NCBI GenBank assembly: GCA_017416185.1
Contig: JAFQDF010000021.1
Location: 1-64,000, forward strand
DNA: 64,000 nt
From: Clostridia bacterium
GTDB taxonomy: Bacteria; Bacillota; Clostridia; Oscillospirales; CAG-272
Reading direction: 5' to 3'
Shown here: in pieces, positions 28,524-36,075 of the stretch
How the letters are laid out: the number at the start of each line of letters is the position of its first letter
Numbering within the stretch: the stretch's first letter is position 1
Program-made: the position numbers and the translations under genes
The notes under the pieces: model-generated
What the model was told of the DNA's origin: nothing
Databases searched by the model: none
Seen by the model: the letters and a program-made list of their open reading frames with translations, nothing else

Positions 28524-28535
28524 GCGTTGTATATG
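28508..28535 (+). terminator. Hairpin with the gnd stop codon in its loop
   Basis: Arms 28508-28519 (CATATACAATGC) and 28524-28535 (GCGTTGTATATG) pair with one G-T; the TTAA loop carries the stop codon (28521-28523). No T-run follows, so read-through to the kinase gene is likely. Confidence 0.55.
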
Positions 28536-28553
28536 AATTCGGAATACGGAATG

Positions 28554-28690
28554 AAGGAAGAAAATAGTGTCCAAAGGACACTATTTTCAACCTTCACTAT
28601 TATCTATTCACTCTTCACTATTCATTATTCACTGATGCTTTTTAAGAGTGAATAGTGAATAGAGAATAACGAATAGTGAATAACGATTGG
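28554..28690. repeat. Inverted heptad element, copy F (gnd-kinase gap)
   Basis: This is the reverse-complement relative of the element at 7863-7990. It has GGAA, then a 13-bp hairpin GAAAATAGTGTCC / GGACACTATTTTC (28560-28572, 28576-28588), then AACCTT. Two arms of degenerate TATTCAC / GTGAATA heptads follow around a loop near 28634-28644. By eye the two copies match over most of about 130 bp. It separates gnd from the kinase without breaking either. Confidence 0.8.
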
Positions 28691-28700
28691 AGAAAGTAAA

Positions 28701-29777
28701 ATGTTAAAGATTAAAGATAATTGTAAATACAGCCTTGTAGTTCCTACAAGTATGGGCGTTCGTATCTGCCCTCCTAACGGTCAGCCCGTTGCATCAAGTA
28801 ATATGTTTATGATGCAGGCAACCTCGGCTGAGACAAACGTTGCATCCATTTCCGCTTATCTCGGTCTTCCCACAAAGGTGCTTACCACCTTCGTTAAGGA
28901 CAGCCCTATTGCCGAGTTCATCAAGCGTGACCTTAGAAGCAGAGGTATGGACTACGAAGGTCCCGAGGTAGCACAGGGCGGCCCCTGGGGTTACAGACAC
29001 CAGTTCAATATCGCTGACAGCGGCTACGGTGCGCGCGGTCCCCGTGTATGCAACGACCGTGCAGGTGAGGTAGGACGTACACTTAATATAAACGACTTTG
29101 ACCTTGACCGTATCTTCGGCGAAGAAGGTGTTGGTATCCTACATCTCTCCGGTCTTATCGGCGCTCTTTCTCACGAGACAAGCACATTCTGTCTTGAGCT
29201 TGCAAGAGCGGCAAAGAAATACGGCACACTTATTTCCTTTGACTTAAACCACCGTGCTTCCTTCTGGGAAGGCAGAGAAAAGGAGCTCCACGACATCTTC
29301 ACCGAGATAGCTTCCGTATCCGATATCCTCATCGGTAACGAGGAGGACTTCCAGCTTTGTTTAGGTATTCAGGGTCCCGAGGCAGGCGGTAAGGATATCG
29401 CCGCTAAGATCGACGGCTTCAAGGGTATGATCGAGAACGTAAGAAAAGCCTTCCCCAACGCAAAGGTATTTGCTACCACTCTTCGTCAGGTTGTAAGCGT
29501 AAACCACCACCTCTGGGGTGCTATCCTCCTTGCAGGTGACGAGTGGCACGTTGTTGAACCCCGTGACATCACCGTTCTTGACCGTATCGGCGGCGGTGAC
29601 GGCTTTGTAGGCGGTCTTCTCTACTCTATCTTAAAGGGTTGGGAATCCGAGAAGTGGATCCAGTTTGGTTGGGCTACAGGCGCTATGGCGACTACCTTCT
29701 TAACCGACTATGCACAGCCTATGGACGAGGATCAGGTCTGGTCCATCTGGGGCGGTAACGCAAGAGTAAAAAGATAA
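28701..29777 (+). CDS. PfkB-family sugar kinase, probably 2-keto-3-deoxygluconate kinase type
   Basis: Ribokinase/PfkB-fold kinase of 358 residues. The C-terminal catalytic motif reads VLDRIGGGDGFVGGLLYSIL, with Asp as base; the GGGD form is frequent in KdgK enzymes. FDLNHRASFWEG in the middle is also typical of KdgK. RBS GGAGAAAG precedes the ATG. It lies downstream of gnd, apart from a repeat element, so a role in gluconate or ketodeoxygluconate phosphorylation fits. The exact substrate is inferred. The 3' end, coding for RVKR, is partly duplicated 90 bp downstream. Confidence 0.8.
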   Translation: MLKIKDNCKYSLVVPTSMGVRICPPNGQPVASSNMFMMQATSAETNVASISAYLGLPTKVLTTFVKDSPIAEFIKRDLRSRGMDYEGPEVAQGGPWGYRHQFNIADSGYGARGPRVCNDRAGEVGRTLNINDFDLDRIFGEEGVGILHLSGLIGALSHETSTFCLELARAAKKYGTLISFDLNHRASFWEGREKELHDIFTEIASVSDILIGNEEDFQLCLGIQGPEAGGKDIAAKIDGFKGMIENVRKAFPNAKVFATTLRQVVSVNHHLWGAILLAGDEWHVVEPRDITVLDRIGGGDGFVGGLLYSILKGWESEKWIQFGWATGAMATTFLTDYAQPMDEDQVWSIWGGNARVKR

Positions 29778-29865
29778 GCGGGGAAGCCCCCGCGGGCATA
29801 CTGCGCGCTGAAACTCAGATATTGGCTTTTGTCTGTCACACGCCACAACGCAATTTCCTATACGT
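29778..29865. repeat. Possible GC-rich insertion at the kinase 3' end
   Basis: The last 11 bases of the kinase gene (TAAAAAGATAA, 29767-29777) recur at 29866-29876, and the preceding AACGCAA (29757-29763) recurs at 29847-29853. Between them is a stretch starting with the GC-rich palindrome CGGGGAAGCCCCCG. This resembles the miaA and queA cases but the duplicated parts are shorter, so chance is not excluded. Confidence 0.4.
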
Positions 29866-29874
29866 TAAAAAGAT

Positions 29875-29898
29875 AAAAGGTGCTTTCGCACCTTTTTT
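29875..29898 (+). terminator. Terminator after the kinase gene
   Basis: Stem AAAAGGTGC / GCACCTTTT (29875-29883, 29888-29896), loop TTTC, followed by T's. Confidence 0.85.
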
Positions 29899-29911
29899 CT
29901 TTTTACTCTTC

Positions 29912-29984
29912 TCGTTTCGCCAAAGGCGAAACATATCGAGTCTGTCAACTACAGACATATCGAGTGGGAAGCCACATATCGACA
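29912..29984. repeat. Hairpin array with ATATCGAG spacer at the DUF6809 stop codon
   Basis: Three unrelated hairpins, GTTTCGCC / GGCGAAAC (29914-29932), TCTGT / ACAGA (29941-29955) and GTGG / CCAC (29964-29975), are separated by a constant ATATCGA(G) spacer. The array ends at the DUF6809 stop codon. It has the same design as the AATTCATG arrays in the leu operon but a different spacer. Confidence 0.75.
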
Positions 29985-30251
29985 TCACTCCGACAATGCT
30001 GCTGCGGCTAATTTCATTCCAAGGCAAAAACCATCCGAAAATGAAACCTCTAAGTTTATAATGATATATCTGTTTACACACTCATAATACTGCTCTAAAG
30101 CCGCCTGTTGTTCTTTATCCAGAGAATCAAAAAGCTCTCGGTATTTTTTTGACATATCCCGTGCAGCTTCTGTCATTTCTCTGTTTCCAACACCTAAATC
30201 CTCATAAGGACGGATCTCTCCCGACCATAAATCTGAAAGAATTTGTTTCAT
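29985..30251 (-). CDS. DUF6809-like small helical protein
   Basis: An 88-residue, mainly helical soluble protein, starting at MKQILSDLWSGEI behind GGAGG. The pattern (KQIL-x-DLW-x-GEI-x-PxE near the N-terminus, then a long charged helix with KYRELFDSLDKEQQ, ending in GFCLGMKLAAAAL) matches the small DUF6809 proteins I recall from Clostridia; no function is established. It is divergent from an XRE regulator across a region with three operator-like palindromes, and its stop codon abuts a hairpin array. Confidence 0.72.
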   Translation of the reverse strand: MKQILSDLWSGEIRPYEDLGVGNREMTEAARDMSKKYRELFDSLDKEQQAALEQYYECVNRYIIINLEVSFSDGFCLGMKLAAAALSE

Positions 30252-30265
30252 AACGCCTCCATATC

Positions 30266-30332
30266 GCACTATTTTGTGTTATCGTCGATTATTATAGCAC
30301 AATATTGTGTGAATTGTCAACACAAATTTGTG
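30266..30332. promoter_or_regulatory. Three operator palindromes between DUF6809 and XRE genes
   Basis: Related inverted repeats are GCACTATTTTGTG (from 30266), GCACAATATTGTG (from 30297) and CACAAATTTGTG (30321-30332), all with CACA/TGTG half-sites. The second overlaps the spacer of the DUF6809 promoter and the third lies upstream of the XRE -10 box. This fits autoregulation and repression by the XRE protein. Confidence 0.7.
30291..30320 (-). promoter_or_regulatory. Promoter of the DUF6809 gene
   Basis: Minus strand TTGACA (30315-30320), 18-bp spacer, TATAAT (30291-30296). The operator GCACAATATTGTG lies in the spacer. On the plus strand TATAAT at 30340-30345 is the likely -10 box of the XRE gene. 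Confidence 0.8.
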
Positions 30333-30365
30333 CGACAAGTATAATATATTTGAGGTGATATTATT

Positions 30366-30575
30366 ATGAAGAAATACAAAAACAGACTAAGAGATTTACG
30401 TGAGGATAGTGATCTTACACAGGCAAAGGTTGCGGAAATCTTTTATATGCAGCCTACACAATACAGAAGATACGAAAACGGAGAAAGTGATCTCCCTCTT
30501 GAATGGGCAAAGAAGTTTGCTTTATTCTACAAGGTTTCTATTGATTATATCGCAATGTTAACAAATGAAAAATAG
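30366..30575 (+). CDS. Small XRE-family regulator
   Basis: A 69-residue protein that is essentially one Cro/C1-type helix-turn-helix. LRDLREDSDLTQAKVAEIF is the first part, and MQPTQYRRYENGESDLPLEW holds the recognition helix and following turn. RBS TGAGG precedes the ATG. It is divergent from the DUF6809 gene, with CACA/TGTG palindromes between. Such stand-alone XRE proteins usually repress themselves and their partner; here that is inferred from operator placement. Confidence 0.85.
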   Translation: MKKYKNRLRDLREDSDLTQAKVAEIFYMQPTQYRRYENGESDLPLEWAKKFALFYKVSIDYIAMLTNEK

Positions 30576-30576
30576 T

Positions 30577-30614
30577 ATAAATTGACCGCACTCAAAATAG
30601 TGCGGTCAATTTAT
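30577..30614. terminator. Bidirectional terminator between XRE gene and SGNH-like lipoprotein gene
   Basis: A 16-bp perfect stem, arms 30577-30592 and 30599-30614, loop CAAAAT. The stop codon of the minus-strand lipoprotein gene (30606-30608) is inside the stem. T-runs are short. Confidence 0.75.
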
Positions 30615-31346
30615 ATGCTTAATTACGCCTTTATGTAGTTCGGAAAGCAATTCGGCAAGCTCCGCTGCAGTAGTACAGGGAGTACCGACCATAAGTCCTT
30701 GCTTTTCCTCTATTCCCTGCCATTTGATATTTGCAGGCTTCACGTCATATACCTTGGAATAGCAGATAAGTGATACTATAAAGCCGTTAAGCTCGTTTGG
30801 ATGCCTGTAATCTTCCTCGTAAAGATGCTCATAGCCTACAGGAGAATCCTCGGGGGTAAGTATGCCGCCGATAACGGTGTTGGAATCCGCATATCTGAAA
30901 TCGGGATGTGACTCTAAAAATATATTTCTGTGCATCCAGCGGGGATATCCGTAATAAGAGATACACACCACTAAAGGATCATTGGCATATTCAAGAATCT
31001 TTGTCACCGACTCCACGGTAGTTGCGGTCTCGGCACTTCCCTCCTGAAAAAGGATAACGTCTGCTTCCTTTACAAGCTTGCGAAAATCCTTGTCCTGTTT
31101 ACACATATCGGCATATGTGTACATACGGGCATCCTCTACGGTACGGTGATGAACGGTCAGTCCTTCCTTACCGTTGATACGGCACAGCTCTTCAAAATAT
31201 TCGTACACCATACTTGTCTCCATAAGATCATCCCCTAAAAAGAGAATGTCCGACATAACACCGTCACCCTTTATTTCCTCCTTTTCACAGGAGATGAAGG
31301 GCAGACAGAGACAAACAATAAGCAAAAATGCTACAGTTCTTTTCAT
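30606..31346 (-). CDS. SGNH-hydrolase-like lipoprotein
   Basis: Exported lipoprotein, 246 residues from the ATG at 31346, which overlaps the radical SAM gene by ATGA. The signal peptide MKRTVAFLLIVCLCLPFISC carries lipobox FISC. The rest resembles SGNH/GDSL esterases: ILFLGDDLM in block I position, ADVILFQEGS in block III position and HPNELNGFIVSLICYSKVY near the C-terminus, where the catalytic Asp-x-x-His is usual. Block I lacks the nucleophilic Ser (GDDL instead of GDS/GNS), so it may be inactive or act as a binding protein. Assignment is by pattern only. Confidence 0.6.
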   Translation of the reverse strand: MKRTVAFLLIVCLCLPFISCEKEEIKGDGVMSDILFLGDDLMETSMVYEYFEELCRINGKEGLTVHHRTVEDARMYTYADMCKQDKDFRKLVKEADVILFQEGSAETATTVESVTKILEYANDPLVVCISYYGYPRWMHRNIFLESHPDFRYADSNTVIGGILTPEDSPVGYEHLYEEDYRHPNELNGFIVSLICYSKVYDVKPANIKWQGIEEKQGLMVGTPCTTAAELAELLSELHKGVIKHIN

Positions 31347-31939
31347 CCTATAAACTCGCGAACTCTCAGCTCTGCGCCCACAAAGGATGCAAGAGCGCGG
31401 CATATGTTGATATCTTCTTCACTTAAAAAACCTTCTACAACAGACATATATACCTTGGGTACATACTTTGTAGCCTTTGCGGTAAAGTCGAGTATTCCTT
31501 CAAATGCCTTGTCACCGAAAACGGGATGGCAGACATGGACGTATTCATCCGAGTTTGCGGCATTAAGGCTGACAGAAATTGCATCTATAAGACCGTCAAA
31601 TTTTTCTGTGATATCATCCTCATAATAGAGGTTAGCCAAACCGTTGGTGTTGATACGCACAGGCAGGTCGCAGACCTCTTTGATATGCTTTGCTACCTCT
31701 AAAATATCGTCAAGGCGCATAGTAGGCTCACCGTAGCCACAGAAAACGATTTCGGTGTATTTACTAAGATCCCTTTTGTCGATATCTGCAATTATTTCTT
31801 CCACCGTAGGCTCGCGGTCAAGCCACAGATTTCCGTAATATCCGTCCTCTGTGGTACGGACACAAAAATCGCAGTTGTTGGTACAGCGGTTGGTGGAGTT
31901 TATATACAAACCGCTTCCGTCTTCATATGTAATAGTCAT
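31343..31939 (-). CDS. TatD-linked radical SAM protein
   Basis: A 198-residue radical SAM protein. The cluster motif is CTNNCDFC (Cys19, Cys23, Cys26; CX3CX2C), followed by FCGYGEPTMR near residue 88, the SAM-binding GGEP-type loop. It is shorter than most radical SAM enzymes and matches the small class encoded next to TatD nucleases in Firmicutes, whose reaction is unknown. It sits 12 bases downstream of tatD and overlaps the lipoprotein gene. A role tied to tRNA or nucleic-acid quality control is speculation. Confidence 0.85.
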   Translation of the reverse strand: MTITYEDGSGLYINSTNRCTNNCDFCVRTTEDGYYGNLWLDREPTVEEIIADIDKRDLSKYTEIVFCGYGEPTMRLDDILEVAKHIKEVCDLPVRINTNGLANLYYEDDITEKFDGLIDAISVSLNAANSDEYVHVCHPVFGDKAFEGILDFTAKATKYVPKVYMSVVEGFLSEEDINICRALASFVGAELRVREFIG

Positions 31940-31951
31940 TTAATTCTCTCT

Positions 31952-32725
31952 TTATTCAATGCCAAAAAGTCTCTTGGCGTTTTCTGTTGTTGCCTTGCAG
32001 AACTCCTCGGTACTTATACCGAGCACGTTTGCTGCCGCTTCTGCCGTATACTTCATATAAGAGGACAGGTTGGTCTTGCCTCTCATAGGAACGGGAGCAA
32101 GGTAGGGGGCGTCCGTTTCTATCATTATACGGTCAAGGGGTACTGCCTTTACCGCTTCAAGAATTTTTGAAGCGTTCTTGAAGGTTATTACCCCCGAAAA
32201 GGAGATATACCAGCCTCTCTTTACAAGCTCCTTTGCCATCTCTGCCGAACCTGAGAAGGAATGGAACTCGCCTATAACGTCAGGATATTTTCTTACCATA
32301 TCCATACAGTCGCCGTGGGCTTCACGGTCATGGATGGCAACGGGTATTTTAAGACGGCTTGCCAACTGCATCTGCCATTCAAACCACTTCTTCTGTGTTT
32401 CACGGTCGGAAAAGTCATAATGATAGTCAAGACCTATCTCACCGAGGGCTACGCATTTTTTCTCACGGAGCAATCCTTCAAGCTCAAAAAGCGCTCTGTC
32501 CTTATCCCCTGCACGACCGCTGTCGTGGGGGTGTATACCTGCGGTAAAATAAAACTGTGGGTATCTCTTTGAAAGCTCAAGTCCTGCCTTCGAGGACTCT
32601 ATAGAACAGCCTGCATTGATGATATTTCTGATATAGCCGGTGTCAAACACACCGGCTATAGTTTCATCTCTGTTATCATCGAACCTGCTGTCATCATAGT
32701 GAGCGTGGGTATCGATAATCTCCAT
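31952..32725 (-). CDS. tatD: TatD-family metal-dependent DNase
   Basis: TIM-barrel hydrolase of 257 residues. Metal ligands: IDTHAHYDDSRF (3-14), GEIGLDYHYD (about 95-104), HDREAHGD (about 131-138), EFHSFSG and ETDAPYLAP. TatD enzymes act as 3'-5' exonucleases on DNA and RNA; one B. subtilis relative is YabD. The start codon follows the metG stop directly (TAAATG), so it is translated as part of the metG operon, as in many Firmicutes. Confidence 0.93.
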   Translation of the reverse strand: MEIIDTHAHYDDSRFDDNRDETIAGVFDTGYIRNIINAGCSIESSKAGLELSKRYPQFYFTAGIHPHDSGRAGDKDRALFELEGLLREKKCVALGEIGLDYHYDFSDRETQKKWFEWQMQLASRLKIPVAIHDREAHGDCMDMVRKYPDVIGEFHSFSGSAEMAKELVKRGWYISFSGVITFKNASKILEAVKAVPLDRIMIETDAPYLAPVPMRGKTNLSSYMKYTAEAAANVLGISTEEFCKATTENAKRLFGIE

Positions 32726-34639
32726 TTAGCAAACTCTTTCTCCGTTGGGGGTCTCGGGGTCAAGGAAGATAACACGGATGGTCTCCTCACCGGAGGCTAA
32801 GATCATACCGTTAGACTCTACTCCGCAGAGCTTGGCGGGCTTAAGGTTAGCTACCATAACTACCTTCTTGCCGATAAGGTCCTCGGGCTTATAGAACTTT
32901 GCTATACCCGAAACGACCTGTCTCTTTTCGTAACCGAGATCAAGCTGTAATTTAAGAAGCTTCTTTGCCTTGGGAATAGGCTCTGCCTCTACCACCTGTG
33001 CGGTACGAAGCTCTACCTTCTGGAAATCATCAAAGCCGATGATGGCAAGACCCTCGGGCTTTTCTACGGCTACAGGCTCGTTTGCCTTAAGCTCTTCTTC
33101 GATCTCAGCAAGCATCTTTGCCTCGTCTATTCTTGCAAAGAGCATCTGTGCCTCACCTACGCTCTTGCCCTCCTCAAGGTTACCGTACTCAAGAGACTTG
33201 CAATCTGTATTAAGCTGTGCAAGTATCTTCTCGCTTGTCTCGGGAAGGAAGGGATAAAGAAGGTTAGCGCACACACGGATAGACTCAAGGAGGTTATACA
33301 TAACAGAGCCGAGTCTGGGCTTGTCCTCCTCGTTCTTTGCAAGGATCCAGGGTGTGGTCTCGTCAATATACTTGTTGGCACGGCGAAGTGCGGTAAATAC
33401 TGCATCCACTGCATCGGCGATACGGTATTCATCCATATTCTTGCACATAGCTGCCTTGCCCTCTTCAACTGCGGCTATAAGCTCACGGTCAAGGTCGGTC
33501 ACCTCACCGCGTGCAGGAACAACACCGTCAAAGTACTTCTTGGTCATTGCGATAGTACGGTTAACAAGGTTACCGAGATTGTTCGCAAGGTCGCTGTTGT
33601 AACGTGCGATAAGGTTCTCGTAGGTGATGGAGCCGTCAGAGTTATAGGGCATCTCGGAAAGCACGTAGTGACGGGTTCCGTCAACACCGAAGCGCTTTAC
33701 AAGATCGTCTGCATAGATAGTATTACCCTTAGACTTGCTCATCTTGTCTGTACCGAAGAGCAACCAGGGATGACCGAACACCTTTTTGGGCAGAGGCTCA
33801 CCCAATGCCATAAGGATAATAGGCCAGTAGATAGTATGGAAACGGAGAATGTCCTTGCCGATGATATGAACGTCGGCAGGCCAATACTTGGAATAAAGCT
33901 CACCCTTTTCGTCCACGTCATAGCCGAGAGCGGTGATATAGTTTGAAAGTGCGTCTATCCAAACGTAAATAACGTGCTTGTCGTCAAAGGTAACGGGAAC
34001 TCCCCACTTGAAGCTGGTTCTGGAAACGCAGAGGTCCTGAAGTCCTGCCTTTAAGAAGTTGTTTACCATTTCCTTCTTACGGGATTCGGGCTCGATAAAC
34101 TCGGGATGATCCTCGATATACTGCATCAGTCTGTCCTGATATGCGCTCATCTTGAAGAAGTAAGCCTCTTCCTTGGTACGCTTTACCTCTCTGCCGCAGT
34201 CGGGACACTTGCCGTCAACTATCTGTGTATCGGTAAAGAAGGACTCGCAGGGTACACAGTACCAGCCCTCGTATTCGCTCTTATAAATATCGCCCTGATC
34301 ATAGAGCTTCTTAAATATATGCTGAACCACCTTTTCGTGATAATCGTCAGTGGTACGGATAAAGTGGTCGTAGCTTGCACCCACCATATCCCAGATATCC
34401 TTGATGGTTGCCGCCACATTGTCAACGTACTGCTGAGGCTCTATACCTGCTTCCTTTGCCAGATCCTCGATCTTCTGACCGTGTTCGTCCGTTCCTGTAA
34501 GGAAGAATACGTCATAGCCCATCATTCTCTTGTATCTTGCGATAGCATCGGTCATAATTACCTCGTAGGTATTGCCGATATGGGGCTTACGGGATGCGTA
34601 AGCTATAGCGGTGGTTATATAAAATTTCTCTTTACTCAT
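32726..34639 (-). CDS. metG: Methionyl-tRNA synthetase
   Basis: Charges tRNA-Met. HIGH-type motif RKPHIGNTYE (about 13-22), a zinc-binding CVPCESFF..CPDC knuckle, and KMSKSKGN all intact. The C-terminal 110 residues are an EMAP/Trbp111-type tRNA-binding OB fold (FQKVELRTAQVVEAEPIPKA, then NLKPAKLCGVESNGMILA), giving 637 residues from MSKEKFY. The ATG at 34639 has GGAGG upstream. No S-box or T-box leader is present because rluD abuts it; transcription comes from upstream. Confidence 0.96.
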   Translation of the reverse strand: MSKEKFYITTAIAYASRKPHIGNTYEVIMTDAIARYKRMMGYDVFFLTGTDEHGQKIEDLAKEAGIEPQQYVDNVAATIKDIWDMVGASYDHFIRTTDDYHEKVVQHIFKKLYDQGDIYKSEYEGWYCVPCESFFTDTQIVDGKCPDCGREVKRTKEEAYFFKMSAYQDRLMQYIEDHPEFIEPESRKKEMVNNFLKAGLQDLCVSRTSFKWGVPVTFDDKHVIYVWIDALSNYITALGYDVDEKGELYSKYWPADVHIIGKDILRFHTIYWPIILMALGEPLPKKVFGHPWLLFGTDKMSKSKGNTIYADDLVKRFGVDGTRHYVLSEMPYNSDGSITYENLIARYNSDLANNLGNLVNRTIAMTKKYFDGVVPARGEVTDLDRELIAAVEEGKAAMCKNMDEYRIADAVDAVFTALRRANKYIDETTPWILAKNEEDKPRLGSVMYNLLESIRVCANLLYPFLPETSEKILAQLNTDCKSLEYGNLEEGKSVGEAQMLFARIDEAKMLAEIEEELKANEPVAVEKPEGLAIIGFDDFQKVELRTAQVVEAEPIPKAKKLLKLQLDLGYEKRQVVSGIAKFYKPEDLIGKKVVMVANLKPAKLCGVESNGMILASGEETIRVIFLDPETPNGERVC

Positions 34640-34640
34640 A

Positions 34641-35576
34641 TTAACCTCCAAGTTTCCTTAGTTTAGTAAGTAATGTATCAAAATATTCGGGCAGGTCGCT
34701 TGTAAAGGAAAGCTTTTCCCCTGTTACGGGATGTATAAATCCCACCGTCCTTGCGTGCAGGCACTGCTCCTCAATTATACTCTTGTTTTGTAATTCAAAT
34801 TTAGTCTTACCCGCTCCGTAGAGAGTGTCGCCTAAAACAGGATGTCCAACACTTTTGGAATGAACTCTTATCTGATGAGTTCTGCCTGTTTCAAGCCTGA
34901 ACTCAACATAACAGTAGCCGGGAAAACGCTCAAGAACTTTGTAGTGAGTCACCGCTTCTCTTGCGTCCTTAACTATTGCCATCTTTTTTCTATCCTCGGG
35001 ATGACGTCCTATGGGAGCATCTATCGTTCCGCAGTCGTCCTTAAGATTGCCTACAAGGATCGCCTCATAGACTCTCTCGAAGCTATGCTCCTTTATCTGC
35101 TCGGCAAGACCGAGGTGTGCTTCATCCGTCTTGGCAATCATCAATAGTCCGCTGGTGTTCTTGTCTATACGGTGGACTATCCCCGGACGGATAACTCCGT
35201 TTATAGAGGAAAGTCTGCCCTGCATATGATAAAGAAGTGCATTGACCAACGTGCCCGTATAGTTGCCCGGTGCGGGATGAACCACCATTCCTTTAGGCTT
35301 GTTAACTACGGCTAAATGCTCGTCCTCGTATACGATATCCACGGGAATATTTTCGGGAACTGCATCAAGTTCTGTAGGCTCGGGTAGCTCTACCTCAACA
35401 ACATCGTTTTCTGCAATTTTATAGTTTTTCCTAACAGTAGAGCCGTTAACCAAAGTATGGCCGTCTGCTAAGACCTTTTGAGAAGCGGAACGGGTAAGTC
35501 CTGCCCGTTCCGCCACAAAAACGTCGATTCTTTTACCGATATCGGTAATTTCAGCCTTCAGGGTCAATATTGACAT
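34641..35576 (-). CDS. rluD: RluD-type 23S rRNA pseudouridine synthase
   Basis: An N-terminal S4 RNA-binding domain (about 13-75; RIDVFVAERAGLTRSASQKVL) is followed by a RluA-family catalytic domain with HRIDKNTSGLLMIAKT, where Asp is the nucleophile. Length 311. It overlaps the 3' end of lspA by 26 bases, a pairing seen in many Firmicutes (B. subtilis YlyB). The modified position in rRNA is by family analogy; RluD modifies helix 69 in E. coli. Confidence 0.92.
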   Translation of the reverse strand: MSILTLKAEITDIGKRIDVFVAERAGLTRSASQKVLADGHTLVNGSTVRKNYKIAENDVVEVELPEPTELDAVPENIPVDIVYEDEHLAVVNKPKGMVVHPAPGNYTGTLVNALLYHMQGRLSSINGVIRPGIVHRIDKNTSGLLMIAKTDEAHLGLAEQIKEHSFERVYEAILVGNLKDDCGTIDAPIGRHPEDRKKMAIVKDAREAVTHYKVLERFPGYCYVEFRLETGRTHQIRVHSKSVGHPVLGDTLYGAGKTKFELQNKSIIEEQCLHARTVGFIHPVTGEKLSFTSDLPEYFDTLLTKLRKLGG

Positions 35577-36075
35577 TGTCTTTTTTCCCTTTGCTCGTTT
35601 TGTATTCTTCTATGATAAATATTATCACAAGGAGAAATGCACCTACACATACAAAGCTGTCGGCTACGTTGAATATCCATTTCCAGAAGGGAAGGAATTT
35701 CACATCCACAAAGTCGATAACGTAACCCAGTGCTATACGGTCTATCATATTGCCGATGCCGCCGCCCAAAATAAACGCAAGGGTAATAACAGCGGGATAG
35801 CTTAGCGTCTTTCTGTTAGAAATAACATAGCAGACAATAAGAACTATCATAACTACCGATGCTACCATAAACACCCATCTTGCATTTGAAAGACTGCCGA
35901 AGGCTGCCCCTCGGTTCTGTATATAGGTGAAATTAAGCACCCCGGGGATAACCTTAATGCTATCCCCAAGTGCAATATTTTTTACACAAAGCAATTTGCT
36001 GAGCTGGTCAAGTAATATACATACGAAAGATATTGCTACCAGCCAAAATACCTTTAACCAAGAATTGCCGCGCAT
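35551..36075 (-). CDS. lspA: Lipoprotein signal peptidase
   Basis: Inner-membrane aspartyl peptidase that cleaves prolipoprotein signal peptides. It has four hydrophobic segments, LLDQLSK near the N-terminus, NRGAAFG, and the two catalytic aspartates in GNMIDRIALGYVIDFVD and FNVADSFVC. The start MRGNSWLKVF at 36075 is preferred over an upstream GTG; both overlap the end of ileS (stop at 36054), so translation is coupled. 174 residues. Its substrates probably include the lipoproteins encoded in this window. Confidence 0.93.
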   Translation of the reverse strand: MRGNSWLKVFWLVAISFVCILLDQLSKLLCVKNIALGDSIKVIPGVLNFTYIQNRGAAFGSLSNARWVFMVASVVMIVLIVCYVISNRKTLSYPAVITLAFILGGGIGNMIDRIALGYVIDFVDVKFLPFWKWIFNVADSFVCVGAFLLVIIFIIEEYKTSKGKKDNVNIDPEG

